Shown here: one piece after another, positions 10,589-24,500 of the stretch | Layout: each line of letters starts with the position of its first letter | How positions within the stretch are numbered: position 1 is the first letter of the stretch | Origin: Mesostigma viride | Lineage: Eukaryota; Streptophyta; Mesostigmatophyceae; Mesostigmatales; Mesostigmataceae | NCBI GenBank assembly: GCA_009746045.1 | Contig: RPFO01000156.1 | Location: forward strand, 6,000,400 to 6,064,399 | Direction: 5' to 3' | Length of the DNA stretch: 64,000 bases | The notes under the pieces: model-generated | Database searches by the model: none | Told to the model about the DNA's origin: nothing | Seen by the model: only the letters and a program-made list of their open reading frames with translations | Program-made: the position numbers and the translations under genes

Positions 10589-11033
10589 AGTATCTTGATG
10601 GGTGTCGGCAAGTCGAAAAAGCCAGGCTGGCTGAGGACGTCACAGGTGGAAAATAACCTGTCGACGTAAAAATCGCGTTCAGACCAGCTGGGCGCACCTG
10701 GGCGACCACCAGTGCGCGACTAGTGTCACCGCTGCCTGCGCCGGACCTGAGAGGGAAGCTGCAGCCGGAGCTGCAGACGGATTTTCAGGGCTTAGCGCGC
10801 AGCCGCCAGGCTGCGTTGCGTAGATGAGCGTTTGCGCATCATATAAATATTGCGTAATAGCTTCGGAAAATTATATCAGCGTGTGCGTCTTAGAAAGACG
10901 AAGCGATTGTGATATTCGCAGCCGAATTTGGTGCCCAAACGTGCAAGTTATGAGCTGCGCCGTCAGCCATGGCTACCTCGCGGATCGTGGCTTGTGGGTG
11001 ACATGGTTGTCTCCTTCCCCGCGCCTGCATGAT

Positions 11034-12578
11034 AGACAAGGAGAAACGGGCTGCCGTCTGCGATAAGCACCTTCCTGTGGGGCATGCTCCTGTATTCTCC
11101 CCACGGGCCCCGCGGCCCATTGGTAGAATATGCAGGGTAGAAGTCCGCAGGTGGAGGTTATTGCCCCTGAGGATAGCCGCTACACTACCGCCTTGTCTGC
11201 CGTTACAGTAGAGGACAGCTAGCTCAGATGAGGATTATATCCCCCTCTAGTGACTATACTGAACGACTCGAAAACCCGAAAAGATAACGGCAGGCTCGAG
11301 CTACCATGGTCCGGATTCTCCCGATTTCTGGCCTGCGCTGGTTGTCTCTTTGATATGGCTCTGGCATGATGAAGAAGATATTTGTAACGTGTAATTATTT
11401 TTTTTTCTCATGAGACTAGCATAGTAAGTACTCCGTGGCATGCCCATGCGCATGACACGCAAGTACTTACTTAGTTATCCAGTCATGCATGTGGACATGG
11501 GCCAGTCATGAAGACCTGGACCAAATGTAGCGAGGCTGCATGGGTGGGTGGGAGCTGCAAAGTGGCCTGGTTGTTGCCCAGCCACAACCATAAGAACCAG
11601 CCGACTTAGGGTAGTGCGCGCCGGCCAACTGACCAACAGGCCAGTGGCGCCGGGCCGCTCCCGGTGCACAGAACTGCCCCAGGTCCACAGTACTGCCCCT
11701 GGTCTACAGGACCCCCACCACACTACTAGTCGGAACTGCCTACTGCGGCGACCCCTCCCCCTCTGAGACTTCCTGAAGTAATTGATAATACAAGCGAGAG
11801 CTCACAAACTACATGCAAGTCCTGATTCGAGAAGAATACCTTCTCAGATGCATATGTCTGCATGGCCTACTCTGGTTGTCTCAATCATGGATACCTTCAT
11901 ATTTAACTTTCGTACCCTGTGACTCTCCGGCCATGCAACATGAGGCTGCTCAATGAGGCACATGAATGAATGCCTGGCTTGAGTGCTTGATACAGCTCCT
12001 AAATTGTCAAGGAGTCAACCAGCGCAGGCCAGAAATCGGGAGAATCCGAACCATGAATCTGGATATCAATTATACGTACGTCTCATTGGGGATATTGACA
12101 CACGGATCTCTCCGCGCACCGGCCACTGGCAGCCGGCCTTGCTGCATATGGCACAGGCTGGCACGGCAAGTTGAGCAACAAAAATAGGTCAGGGATGGAA
12201 CTAAGTACAAATTTGTTTCGTCAAAATTGTCAGTACAGCATTGACAAAAACTACCCATCATTCTTGTCAGAAGCAAAGGTAGGTCGTTGCATGCGACTAC
12301 TGCATGGCTGATTAGTAAATGGAATCCCCCCTATCCACCCCCCCTTCGTCTTTGTCGTGCACGATCTTAAAGCGAACTCAACGTGGCAATGATACAACTT
12401 CTGTCCTTTGAAACTACCACACCAATAAGACAGCTACAGCTAGACAGAGGACATGCTCAAGCACGTACCCAGTGCTTGGCGTCGCTGCGCTAAACTTCAG
12501 CAAACTCCGAAGTGAATCCATACAAGTTTACGGTAATAAAAAAGGTCCGCAGTCAAGCCATAAGCGCTCGAAATCCGA
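11034..12578. other. Intergenic region with family S and hairpin repeat copies
   Basis: No gene is supported. It holds a family S copy in reverse (11255-11357), the dispersed hairpin repeat in reverse (11430-11475) and a shorter family S fragment (12005-12055). The remainder, including 11476-11990, has no coding signal that I can recognise. The 3' end of the minus-strand SBP-receptor gene lies at 12579. Confidence 0.55.
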
Positions 12579-15500
12579 TCAAATCTCCTCCGAGTATCGG
12601 GGCCCAGCCGGATTCTTGTTCGACTGCAGAACCGAGGCCGGGGGCTTGCTGATCGGGGGCTCAATGGCATTTGGCACCGTGCGGACCGCATAGGGCAACG
12701 GCTTCTTCTCCTTGGTTCGGCCCCGGTACAGCAGAAAACCGATGATCAGGGCGATGAGGATGGCACCACATACCGATCCGACCACAATCCCTGCGATGCC
12801 TCCCGGGCTGACACCACCGTCCTCGTCACTCTTCTCCACTTGCACAGCCGGCTCTGCACCCACAGTCGGTGCCCAGACGAGAGGACAAGCAGATGGAGGC
12901 ATGTTACGACTTGGTTAGATTGATGTGGATTGATAAAAACGCCCCAAGAAAGGGGTCACTTTGGTAGATGGCACAGATCGGTTGGCTTCGCAGTCGGGGC
13001 GCATCGTCAAGCATTAAATAGCAGACATACAAGCAAGAGGTTACTAGGATCGACCAAAAAATAAATGGCTCCAACATTCAGCCGAAAATCGTACGACATA
13101 GCTCAGTTGAGGCCGGCTCCCCATCCCATGTAGGCTGCCATAACGTCATTCGGCATGAAATTAGAAAGATGACCTGGATTCTGAAAGTGATCCAAAGACA
13201 ATACCTGTCATTGAGGGGCGACATTGTTGGAAACGTGTCAACACACGAGCATGACTGGGAATTCAGCCTTGGGCCAACTTGCCCAGGGCGCATCGGTGTG
13301 TCGGGTGCCCTGCGCAAGTCCCTTTGCTTGTGCTTATGCACGCACAGTGCCGGCCTTGCCATACTTAGTAGCATCATACTAGAGACTACTGTTATATCCT
13401 CAATCCTGCATGTTGTTACATCCATGCGAGTGCTGACCTTCTACGCCGGTCCAGCCCTGGGATATCAGCAGGCCGCCCTCGCGCAGCAGCACATTGGGCG
13501 CCTCACGAGGGATGAAGAGTTCCACATTGCGCGCGTAGATGTCGCCTGTGGGGGGGGGGGGGGGAAGGTTTAGGGTGTAGGGCGTAGGGTGCATTCATTT
13601 GGGCGAGGGGCATACGCGTAGATGTCGCCGGAGGGAGGGGGGGGGGGGGGGGCGACGAGGGTAGGGTGTAGGGTGTACAGTGTACGTTTAGTGCTTTGGG
13701 CTCAGACTGTTAGTGCAGATGTCACCTGTGGGGAGGGGGACAAGGGGTTTTGGGTGTAAGGTGTAGGGTGTGGGGTTAGTCATTTGGGCTAGGAACGTAA
13801 GCATAGATGTCGCCTGCGAGTGGTGACTGCGGGTCAAGGTTGAGGGTGGAGGGTGCAGGGATGACTCCTTGAGCTCAGGATGCTAGCGTAGGTATTGCCT
13901 GCAGGGGGACATGAAGGGTCCAGGGTTCAGGCTTGCAGGGTGCAGGTTTCAGACTCATCGTGCGGGCCCGGGAACTTAACCTTGATGCCGCGCGGGGGAG
14001 CCATCAAGGGGGGGGGGGGGGCGGCTACAACAAGAACGGTTCAGGCTTTGGGTCTGAGCTGCAGAACCTGCAGTCATCGGCGGTGCATGGTGTGGCTGGT
14101 GTCAGCGTGGGCGTTAGCTAGGTCGATGCTAGTGTGGGTGGCAGCCGAGATAGTAAACTTGATAAGAATGCAAGCCAAGTGCTTCTAGCGTGAAAAATAT
14201 TGATATGCTACGAATAGGTACGCACTGAGGATATGGGCCTTGTTGGAAGAACGGGCCCAGCTGCGCAAAAAAACCTACAACGACCACTGGGACATGGCTG
14301 CCATCAGTTTCCCCCACCGCCCCGCAGCCTTTAATCCCTCCTGATGGCGTGTGGAGTGTCATGCTGGCGAGGTAGGCCTTATCAGAAATAGCAATGAGAC
14401 AACCAGCTCAGGCCAGAAATCTGGATAAGGTTCAGTCGTGTAGCGTGCCGCATCTGAAGGTGACAAAAGGTCTAGATGTCGGAAAAATTCCGGATTCAAG
14501 GTAGGACCTGAACTAGGCCAAACGTGACAACCGTGACTTCTCGATAATTTAAAGGTGTGGTTGAAAAGTCACAACTCATAGTCATAGCTTGATCGGGGGT
14601 CCTGAAACAAGCGGAGTTGTCCTGTCCAAAAAGACGAGTCACTTGAACGGGGCAGTCGCCCTGTTCTGGGCGCCCGCATCGCTGAGACAGGCACGCGAGA
14701 GCGGCACAGAAAAACACCATTGGTCAACACCCCTAGAAGTAGTATATACGACATGCAACCGCTGCACCAACGACATCATCCAAAGTTCCATAAGAATCCA
14801 GTCAATCGAGTTTCTATAAGAAACCAAGCATTCAGTTTTCCATAAGAATCCAGTCAATCGAGTTTCTATAAGAAACCAAGCATTCAGTTTTCCATAAGAA
14901 TCCAGTCAATCGAGTTTCTATAAGAAACCAAGCATTCAGTTTTCCATAAGAATCCAGTCGATCGAGTTTCTATAAGAAACCAAGCACTCAGTTTTCCATA
15001 AGAATCCAGTCAATCGAGTTTCTATAAGAAACCAAGCATTCAGTTTTCCATAAGAATCCAGTCGATCGAGTTTCTATAAGAAACCAAGCATTCAGTTTTC
15101 CATAAGAATCCAGTCAGTCGAGTTTCTATAAGAAACCAAGCATTCAGTTTTCCATAAGAATCCAGTCAATCGAGTTTCTATAAGAAACCAAGCATTCAGT
15201 TTTTTTTTAAGAAACAGCTTCCCTTTTGTTCGGCAAATCAACACTCCAGCTCTGTCGCCACAACGCGAGATATCGAGTCACCATCACGCACCGTAATTCC
15301 CGACCGCGCGGATAACGTATTTCATGAAATCCCGAGCAATCGGAAGCCCGGCGGGTGCCTTCCCTTCCAACCCCATCAGCAGCCGCCCCTCCCACTGCGT
15401 CGGCTCGCGCTGCCCGACTGATGACTGCGAGATCCCCTCATCCTCGGCCGCGATCAGCCCCTGGATGACCCAGTTGACGACGTGCAGCAGGTCCGTCTCC

Positions 15501-18500
15501 CCGTCAACTACCGCGGCCGCCAGCGGCACGCGCAGGGCCACGCGCTCCGCCTCGGTGGTCACTGGGATGAAATCCAAGTTCCCACCTGCGGCTAGCTCCA
15601 GGTTCCCACGGTCGCTCGACAAGGCTGTGCAGCGGCCGGAACGGATGCCCTCAATGCCCTCGTCACGGTGCGCCACCTGGCGAGGGGGAGCAGTGGGAAG
15701 CAGAAGGGATCGGAGTGTGTGGGAGGAAGTGGGAAGTGGTGGGAAGTGGTGGGAAGTGGTGGGAAGTGGTGGGAAGTGGTGGGAAGTGGTGGGAAGTGGT
15801 GGGGAGTGGTGGGAAGTGGTGGGAAGTGGTGGGAAGTGGTGGGAAGTGGTGAGAAGTTGCGGGAAGTCAGTAGTGAGCAGTAGTAGCAGCAAGTATAGCT
15901 GTGGGTGTGTATGTATGTGTGTGTTGGGCCACAAAAGTGTGTGGGCATATGAATGGTTCCTCCAAGAAACTTATGTAGGTGCCCTACTGCATAAACTAGA
16001 AGCTAACAACCCAGTTGTACCCACATAAAAATAAATGGGTGGCCAACGCAGTGCGTCGAAAGAAATTACATTTACATGGGTGGCCACCCTATGGGACCAC
16101 CCCATTCCACCCACCTGCACCACGGCCGCGTTCCTCAGCAGCGAGCTTGCCACAAGTCCCGACGTGCTGCCCGCGACCACGCAGCACGTGGACCCGTTCC
16201 GGTCAATGTCGGCCAGCTGTAGCGACCCAGATGACGAGGGCACCAGCGTGGACGTGTCCACCAGGAAGGCCTGGCTGTCATAAAAGTAGGGCACGCTAAA
16301 GGAGAAACCCCAGGCGACGTCACGGCCCAGCGTGGGGGTCAGCTCGTGGATGAGAACGTCGACGCTGCCATTGTGGAGCGCGGACCGGCTGCACGCGCAA
16401 ATTGTTGGGTTTCAGGGCAAAAAGTGTTGTGGTAATTTACTCAGAGAAAGGGAGGACGGGCTGACCAGCTGCATGCGGCAACCAGTTGATCCCAGCGCAC
16501 AGCAGCGCGTATTCCCTTTGAAGAAAAGCAAAGGATATAAAGGATAGAGATGGTAGAGAGGATAGAGCGAGTAGAAACGGAGAGAGGATAGGAGAATAGA
16601 GAGGATAGGAGAATAGAAATGGTAGAGAGGATAGGAAGGATAGAAATGGTAGAAAGGATAGGAGAATAGAAATGGTAGAGAGGATAGGAAGGGTAGAAAT
16701 GGTAGAGAGGATAGGAGAATAGAAATGGTAGAGAGGATAGGTGACTAGAAATGGTAGAGAGGATAGGAGAATAGAAATGGTAGAGAGGATAGGAGAGTAG
16801 AAATGGTAGAGAGGATAGGAGAATAGAAATGGTAGAAAGGATAGGAAAATAGAAATGGTAGAGAGGCTAGAAAGTATAGAAAGGATGGGTCGTTTGTAGG
16901 GCTGGCTCCGGTACAGCTACTCCCCATCACCTTGCGTATCTGTACAGGTGCCGGTAGCACAGGTACTGTTACCCGCAAGGGTCAGCAAGTACCGGCACCG
17001 GCACCGAGACGGCCACCACAGAAACTGCTACCACTGCCGGGCGATGGCTCCATGGTACCCTGTACTGACAGGTCCATCCTCGCAGCGACAGGAAGGATGG
17101 CCTGACGGGTACCGCGGCAGGTACTGGCATGCCGGCATGGCGCACTTGTTTTGGGCACGGCCTCTAGCCCTTCGAGTGGGTCTTCATACCGAATCGGGTA
17201 CAAGAAAGCTCATCTACTACTGGGTAGTATCCTACAAACTGGTGTCATACTTGTCTACACAAGCTGGTGTCATACTTGTCTACACAAACTGGTGTCATAC
17301 TTGTCTATACAAACTGGTGTCATAATTGTCTATACAAACTGGTGTCATACTTGTCTATACAAACTGGTGTCATAATTGTCTACACAAACTGGTGTCATAC
17401 TTGTCTACACAAACTGGTGTCATACTTGTCTACACAAACTGGTGTCATACTTGTCTACACAAACTGGTGTCATACTTGTCTATACAAACTGGTGTCATAC
17501 TTGTCTACACAAACTGCTGTCATAATTGTCTACACAAACTGGTGTCATACTTGTCTACACAAACTGGTGTCATACTTGTCTACACAAACTGGTGTCATAC
17601 TTGTCTATACAAACTGGTGTCATACTTGTCTATACAAACTGGTGTCATACTTGTCTACACAAACTGGTGTCATACGTATTTAGAATAGACTGTACTAGGG
17701 GGAGTATTCGGTGAGTACTGCACTGGTGTCATACTTTTCAAGGTTACTATAATAGGGGGGACAATTTAGGCACCATTCTAGCCCGCTCTCCTTCCCTCCC
17801 CCAGCATCCCCACTGGCTCTACCCCCCACCCTGTTCGCTGGTCCAGCCAGCAGGCCTCCCTCGCCTTTCCAGCCATGGCTTTCCGCACTCTCCGCTCCCT
17901 CCCCTGTCCCCGACCCTCAGGGTCCCTGCCCCCCACCTTCATTTCTACCCCAAGCCCCCTGCTCAAGGTTAGGTGAACTGATCCCGTGCTCCTACCTCTC
18001 CAGACCTCATATCCCCCAACCTGCTCATCCAGCCTCACAATGTCCCCATCAGCCTGACGTTATGCCTGCCTCTCACCGCGTACACCCCGGATCACCCCAT
18101 GCTTCATTTGCGATTGTTCCCTACTCTCACACCCCACACCCCAAACTCCCTTGCTCGGTCACCGCTTCCAGCCCCTACTCCCCTTGCTTGCTCCTCAAGC
18201 CCCATGCGATTCCGATGTCTCACTGTCCGGCTCCCTCATCACCACACGCTCGCTTGCCCTCTCGCTTGCCCTCTCGCTTGCCCTCTCGCTTGCCCTCTCG
18301 CTTGCCCTCCAGGAGGGAGAGCGTCTCCACCACCTCGCCGACCCCCGCCTAATGCAGTTCCTATTTTGCGCTGTCAGGTACCCTCACCACCACACCATCG
18401 ATCGCTCACCGTTCCAGGAGGGAGAGCGCCTTCAACTCCACCACGTCATCGATGGAGTCCGAGCGGTTGAAGATCGCGGCCGCCACCGCGCGGCAGAGGT

Positions 18501-21500
18501 CCACGTCCATCCCGCCAGCTGGCGCGCTGCCACTGGCCGGCTTGCTGAACACGGACTGCTCGTGCCGCAGCGCGCCGCAGATCAGCTTGCCGCGCAGCTG
18601 GATGTTGGTGAGCCGGCGGTTGGGCGGGGCCTGGGCCACTGGGGGTGGAGAAGGGACAGGGATCAAAACGAATTTCAAGGGAAGGGGAGCGAGAGAAAGT
18701 TCGAGGGATGGGAGGCAGGGACGTTTGGATTTTAATATGAGACCAGAATACACAGACACACAAATACACAAATAATAAATTGGGTTTTTACAAGTCAGAG
18801 TTGATGGCAATAGATTTTGTAATGCACGATGATGTAGTGTTGTAATCATGTCGTAAACAGTAAAGTAATGTGGAACATGTACATCCATAAGATCATTATG
18901 ACAGTATATCATTATGCCAGCCTATAACAGGGTTCAGGGAACCAGAAGCTTCACAGAGTATTCATGTGTTCATCACCCGAACAGCATACAACCGCCACTA
19001 GGAATAGTAGTCTAGGAATAGTACTATACACTAGTAAAATAGCCACAGTAGCGTACACTAGTACTATGCTACCATATATGCCCGTACAGTACACGGATAC
19101 TGCTCATCCTCCTTCAAGTGATATGCTCGCATTAATGAACTAATTAATTAAATAAGAACATACCTCCGTGGGGCGGATATGTACCACATATCCCTGAGAA
19201 GGGGCATATGGTTTTTAATACATTCTAGCTCGCATGCCCTGGCTGATCTCCCTTATGTCTGTCAGGCACAGGTACATAGGCTGCTCGTAGTATGCCTATT
19301 GACGTGCGCTCTCACCCTGGCTGAACTCCCTTATGTCTGTTAGGCACAGGTACATAGGCTGCTTGTAGTATGCCTGTTGACGTGTGCGCTCACCCTGGCT
19401 GATCTCCCCCGTCTCCCCAAGGAAGAGGTAGGGGTACAGCGCCCCCCGGCTGGACGTCCACAGCGCGTTGGGCGTGTTGGCGCGGGGGGTGCCACCTGCC
19501 GGCAAGTTCCTCGCAAAGATCTCCCCTGGAGAGGGGTCACCGATGGCAAAGGATGATAAAGGACAACGTGGCAAACGATGGCAAACGATGACAAAGGGAA
19601 AAAAAATTCGAGGGATGGTCAAGAAGGGTGGCAGTGGAGAGCGGCAGTGGAGAGCGGCAGCCAAGGGTAAGGATGAGGGGTGACGGGGACAGGTGGCAGT
19701 GGCAAAGGGTGATGCTATGTGTTAGTGGCAAATGGTCATGATGGATGAGCTGCGAGGGTACAATCACAGGTTGCTCTAAGGGAACGAGGGGCATGGCGTG
19801 AAGGAACAACAGGGCGTTTCGCGAGGCCAGTCCCAAACACTTAGAGACAAAGTTAAGAATTTACATTTTGGCTACCAGGTGGCAACATACGCGTGCACCC
19901 AGTCCTTGTGCTAACGTCTGCCAACCGCAGTACAAGCGGGGCGAGTTGTACTGGGATGACACAGGATGCGCCCCGTCACCAAATGAGAGCTTATCTCCAC
20001 ATGATGAGGGCTACCTACTACAAGATTGAGGCTATCTAATGATAGAAACTAATAAAATGTGCAAGATAGCTACCAGCGTACAGAGGTACACAGCATCACC
20101 GACCGTAGTTGGACAGCACACCCGGAGTAACGTTGTACTCCGATCTTGAGAGTGTTCTGTTGGGCAGCAGGTATAGCATGAGCCTTCAACGTGCTGCTGG
20201 CATCCCCACCTTCACGGACGTTTGTGTGCACGTCATGAGCACGCCTTATACCTGCTACCGTGCACGTCTCAACTGTGTGTGTCCCCCCACCCACAGTGTC
20301 ATGGCAAAGCTTACCCACGAGTGCAGCCGTGCTCCCTGGCCCCACTAGAGAACGGCCGTTCAGCAGCCATGAAGCTTTTAACAAGAGTGCTTCTGTTAAG
20401 AGGTCTCCGAAACTGTATTACTGAGCTATTTTAAGACTCCAAACGCAACAGTCCAAGAGGGTGGTCACACCGGCTGCAGGAATGAGTCCTAGCAGGCAGA
20501 ATCTGTATCTAGCATCCCAACTTGTACATAGCATGGCAGCACTCCTATATTTCATACCCAACTTGTACATAGCATGGCAGAGATTATGGAAGAGATTGTA
20601 TAAGAGATTGCTTATCACATACCCAACTTCGTCGCCCGCTTGAAGGATACAGTTTCCCAGCAGGTAGGGAGCGAAACACGCTCGTGCCAGTAAAGAAACA
20701 GGAGCACCTAGTTAATACCTACCGTAGTTGCCCACTTGGAGAAGGGCATTCTCCATGAAGCTGCGGTCCAGCGGCAGCGGAGCCGCGTTCCAGGGTGCCC
20801 CCAGCTGGGCCTCCAGCCGCGTGAGCAGCTCTGGTGGCACTCGGCCCAGCAGCAGCCGCCCCTCGAGCTGGGTGGGCTGAATCGTGGCCGCGTTGGCCCG
20901 CGTAATGCCCAGGCTTTCCGCCAGCACGAGTCCATGCAGCACCCACTGCACGATGCTTGACCAAACGGGGCTGCAGCGGTGGGGTGGTGGGGGTAGGGTT
21001 GGCCCGGGTTGGGTCGGGTCGGGTGAGGTGGGTTTGGGTTGGGTTGGGTCAGATCAGGTCGGGTCGGGGGGGATTAGGGCAGTTTAATTTGGTTTGGTTT
21101 GGTCTGGTCTGGTCTGGTCTGGTCTGGTCTGGTCTGGTCTGGTCTGGTCTGGTCTGGTCTGGTCTGGTCTGGTCTGGTCTGGTCTGGTCTGGTCTGGTCT
21201 GGTCTGGTCTGGTCTGGTCTGGTCTGGTCTGGTCTGGTCTGGTCTGGTCTTGTCTGGTCTTGTCTTGTCTTGTCTTGTCTTGTCTTGTCTTGTCTTGTCT
21301 TGTCTTGTCTTGTCTTGTCTTGTCTTGTCTTGTCTGGTCTGGTCTGGTCTGGTCTGGTCTGGTCTGGTCTGGTCTGGTCTGGTCTGGTCTGGTCTGGTCT
21401 GGTCTGGTCTGGTCTGGTCTGGTCTGGTCTGGTCTGGTCTGGTCTGGTCTGGTCTGGTCTGGTCTGGTTCGGTTTGCTTTGGTTGGGTTTGGTTTGATTT

Positions 21501-24500
21501 GGTATAGTTTGGGTCGGGTGGGGTTGCGTCGCGTGGGGTTGGGTCGGGTGGGGCCGGGTCGTGTTTTGTTTTGTTTTGTTTTGTTTTGTTTTGTTTTGTT
21601 TTGTTTTGTTTTGTTTTGTTTTGTTTTGTTTTGTTTTGTTTTGTTTTGTTTTGTTTTGTTTTGTTTTGTTTTGTTTTGTTTTGTTTTGTTTTGTTTTGTT
21701 TTGTTTTGTTTTGTTTTGTTTTGTTTTGTTTTGTTTTGTTTTGTTTTGTTTTGTTTTGTTTTGTTTTGTTTTGTTTTGTTTTGTTTTGTTTTGTTTTGTT
21801 TTGTTTTGTTTTGTTTTGTTTTGTTTTGTTTTGTTTTGTTTTGTTTTGTTTTGTTTTGTCGTGCCGTGCCGTGCCGTGCCGTGCCGTGCCGTGCCGTGCC
21901 GTGCCGTGCCGTGCCGTGCCGTGCCGTGCCGTGCCGTGCCGTGCCGTGCCGTGCCGTGCCGTGCCGTGCCGTGCCGTGCCGTGCCGTGCCGTGCCGTGCC
22001 GTGCCGTGCCGTGCCGTGCCGTGCCGTGCCGTGCCGTGCCGTGCCGTGCCGTGCCGTGCCGTGCCGTGTCGTGTCGTGTCGTGTCGTGTCGTGTCGTGTC
22101 GTGTCATGTCGTGTCGTGTCGTGTCGTGTCGTGTCCTGTCCTGTCCTGTTGTGTTGTGTTGTGTCGTGTCGTGTCGTGTCGTGTCGTGTCGTGTCGTGTT
22201 GTGCTGCGCTGTGTTGTGTTGTGTTGTGTTGTGTTGTGTTGTGTTGTGTTGTGTTGTGTTGTGTCGTGTCGTGTTGTGTTGTGTCGTGTCGTGTCGTGTC
22301 GTGTCGTGTCGTGTCGTGTCGTGTTGTGTTGTGCTGTGCTGTGCTGTGTTGTGTTGTGTTGTGTTGTGTTGTGTTGTGTTGTGTTGTGTTGTGTTGTGTT
22401 GTGTTGCGTTGGGTCGGGTGCCGGTTCAACGACTGGTGTGCCAGGTGGTGGGTGCCAGGGCTTCTATTCTTGGCCACGAGATTAGCTAACTGCATATCAT
22501 GGTAGCTACCATGTGATTGACAACTGACAAGCTACTCGTAACCTACCGTAGCATGCGATCACGTCCGTCAGTAACCGCGCGGGTTGAAAAAATACTATGC
22601 GCACAAGTCACTATACACACCTGTTGTGGGCAGTGAGGACGCCATAGGCCTCCCGCGATAGCACGTCGGTCAACACGGCCAGGTTGGCGCGGGGCAGCGC
22701 GGCCGTGAGCCATGAGCCGGGGCCCGTGAGCGCCATGCAGCGGCCCGTGGCCAGCGCCTCCAGGCCCCCGTCACGGTCCTCCACCTGGCGAGAGGGGCGG
22801 GGGGGAGAGTGCGTGGGAGAAGAGAAGTTTTTTTTTCTCTTTCTTTAAAACGGCATATGCCGTGCCTTGTAACCTCCACACACAGGACGCACCCTTTAAG
22901 ACGCAATTTAAAGCGAGCGAGTGACACAATAAGAGTTCCTTAGCTACTACCTTCGCTACCTTCGCTCCCTCAGCTACCTTTGCTACTAGTAGAGCTCTTT
23001 CTTGTGAGTCCTAAGATTACGTACCAGCACCTGCACCGCGTCTGGCAGGTTAAAGAGCGCACACGCCTGCTCTAGGTACGCGTCCGCCACGACGCAGTAG
23101 CTGACGTCCGCACGGTTGAGCTCGCTGAGCGCCAGCTGTCCGATGGGGGTATCCACTACGGAGGCGATGGCCGTCTCGTTGACGACAAAGGACTGGCCGT
23201 CAAAGAAGGTGGGGGTGGAAAACACGCCCCACGTCCAGTCGCGGCCGAGCGTGATGGTGGAGGGGAGGATTACCACATCGACCGCACCATTGTTCACGAG
23301 CTCCGCCCTGGATCATGGGGCAGCACAAGATATTTGAGGATGCAAGATTTTCGTTAACAAGGAAACTGATAGGATGCGTTCACCGGCTCAGCTCTGGACG
23401 TGGCCGCGTGATGCAAGCGAAGATAAAAGGTTTCCAACCAACTTGGTTTCTTTGTATGTTAGGGGAGGATGACCATGTTGACCATGCCACTGCTCACCGG
23501 CTCCGCCCTGGATGTGGCAGCACGCTGCTTTTGCGCAAAGTTTGTTAAGAACATAGCTGCAAGATTATATGGGATGTACCAGACATGTCTCTGCTGCGCC
23601 GCTGCTCACCAGTTCCGCCCTGTGTGGGGCAGCATGCTGTGCAGCATTTCATGATAAAAGCGGAAAGGTCTATTCCGATGAAAAAACACGTTTAAAAAAA
23701 CCCAAAAGGAAAGATGCTATGTTCCACAAGATTTGTTACAATAAAAGATAACCGCGAAAGTAGGTGGGATTCAACGGGTATATCCCATCGCATGCATACA
23801 TGGCTTCTTCTGACAGCGTCTTGGTTGTACGTTACTGGAAGTCAATAAGTGGGTAGTGCCAACGACATATACGCCCACCTCACATACGGGGTTCCGTGGA
23901 GGCCGCCCATAATGCATAGCCATGATGTATATAATTGCGCGGATGGACGCCATCCATCTGTAATTAATATTGTGCGGTCTCCCTCCGCGCCGCAACCTGG
24001 TACTGGCCTGTGCACACTGGAGGCAACAACGCACTGGGGCCTGAGCGACGAGGCTACATGACGGGCTACAGAACGTGGCATGCACATGCACTCTCGCCCA
24101 TGAGATCTTGACATTTATATACACATCCATGTGACATACCCCGCCTCTCTCAGGAGGCCCCCACGCGCTAGCTGTGTCAGAATTCGGGACGTCGACTCGG
24201 TATTCAGTCTAGAAGAGTAGCTACACCAAGGCTACTACCAATCTGTCGGGTGTGGGCGGGCAGAAATTCTCCTAGCATACTGCCGATGCTGGCATGTACA
24301 GCTAGATCCTCACCCTCCAACGACCACACCACGCACCAGCCAGATGCCAGCAACACGGGCTGGGGTGTGATGGAGCGCGTAACGAGTGAAAAGGATGGCA
24401 TACCACAGGAGCATACTCCACGCTCGGTGTCTACCCGCCCTCCTTACCGGTCGGGCGTGGGAAGTACTGTATAGTACGTAATCTAAAGTAAATGTTCATC

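Larger units (their letters stand above)
9049..10836 (-). pseudogene. L1 ORF1p-like protein, broken
   Basis: The minus-strand reading contains the N-terminal TQRSLAAA segment near 10800, a proline-rich part, a helical part and a C-terminal part resembling the L1 ORF1 RRM/CTD region: a NVIVKNFD-like segment, a basic RLPRARGKAG-like segment, then a (T/L)DDDLTLAQQQ segment. Frameshifts, an early stop after TQRSLAAAR and two insertions prevent translation of a whole protein. The family assignment rests on this order of motifs and is by eye. Confidence 0.6.
8617..11018 (-). mobile_element. Full-length family A ORF1-only element
   Basis: Flanked by a 15-bp target-site duplication with one mismatch, CCGCGCC(C/T)GCATGAT, at 8602-8616 and 11019-11033. 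On the minus strand it has a 5' leader containing MADGAAHNLHVWAPNS, an ORF1-like coding region, about 450 bp of 3' untranslated sequence and the terminal hairpin at 8631-8644. Two later insertions interrupt it (10281-10588 and 9720-9740). Without them the element is about 2.06 kb, which leaves no room for endonuclease or reverse transcriptase. It is therefore a HAL1-like, ORF1-only element that depends on enzymes from elsewhere. Confidence 0.75.

Noticed and set aside
13560-13880. Telomere-like TTTAGGG / TAGGG words
   Set aside because: They belong to the unit that duplicates the exon 13 acceptor and are not arranged as an uninterrupted telomeric array.
17228-17714. Regularly spaced 25-bp repeats that might suggest a CRISPR array
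   Set aside because: Units are contiguous with no unique spacers, and this is an intron of a eukaryotic gene.
20957-22505. Open frames of 304-510 codons on both strands
   Set aside because: They arise because the pentanucleotide units contain no stop in several frames; composition is purely periodic and several frames and both strands are open at once.
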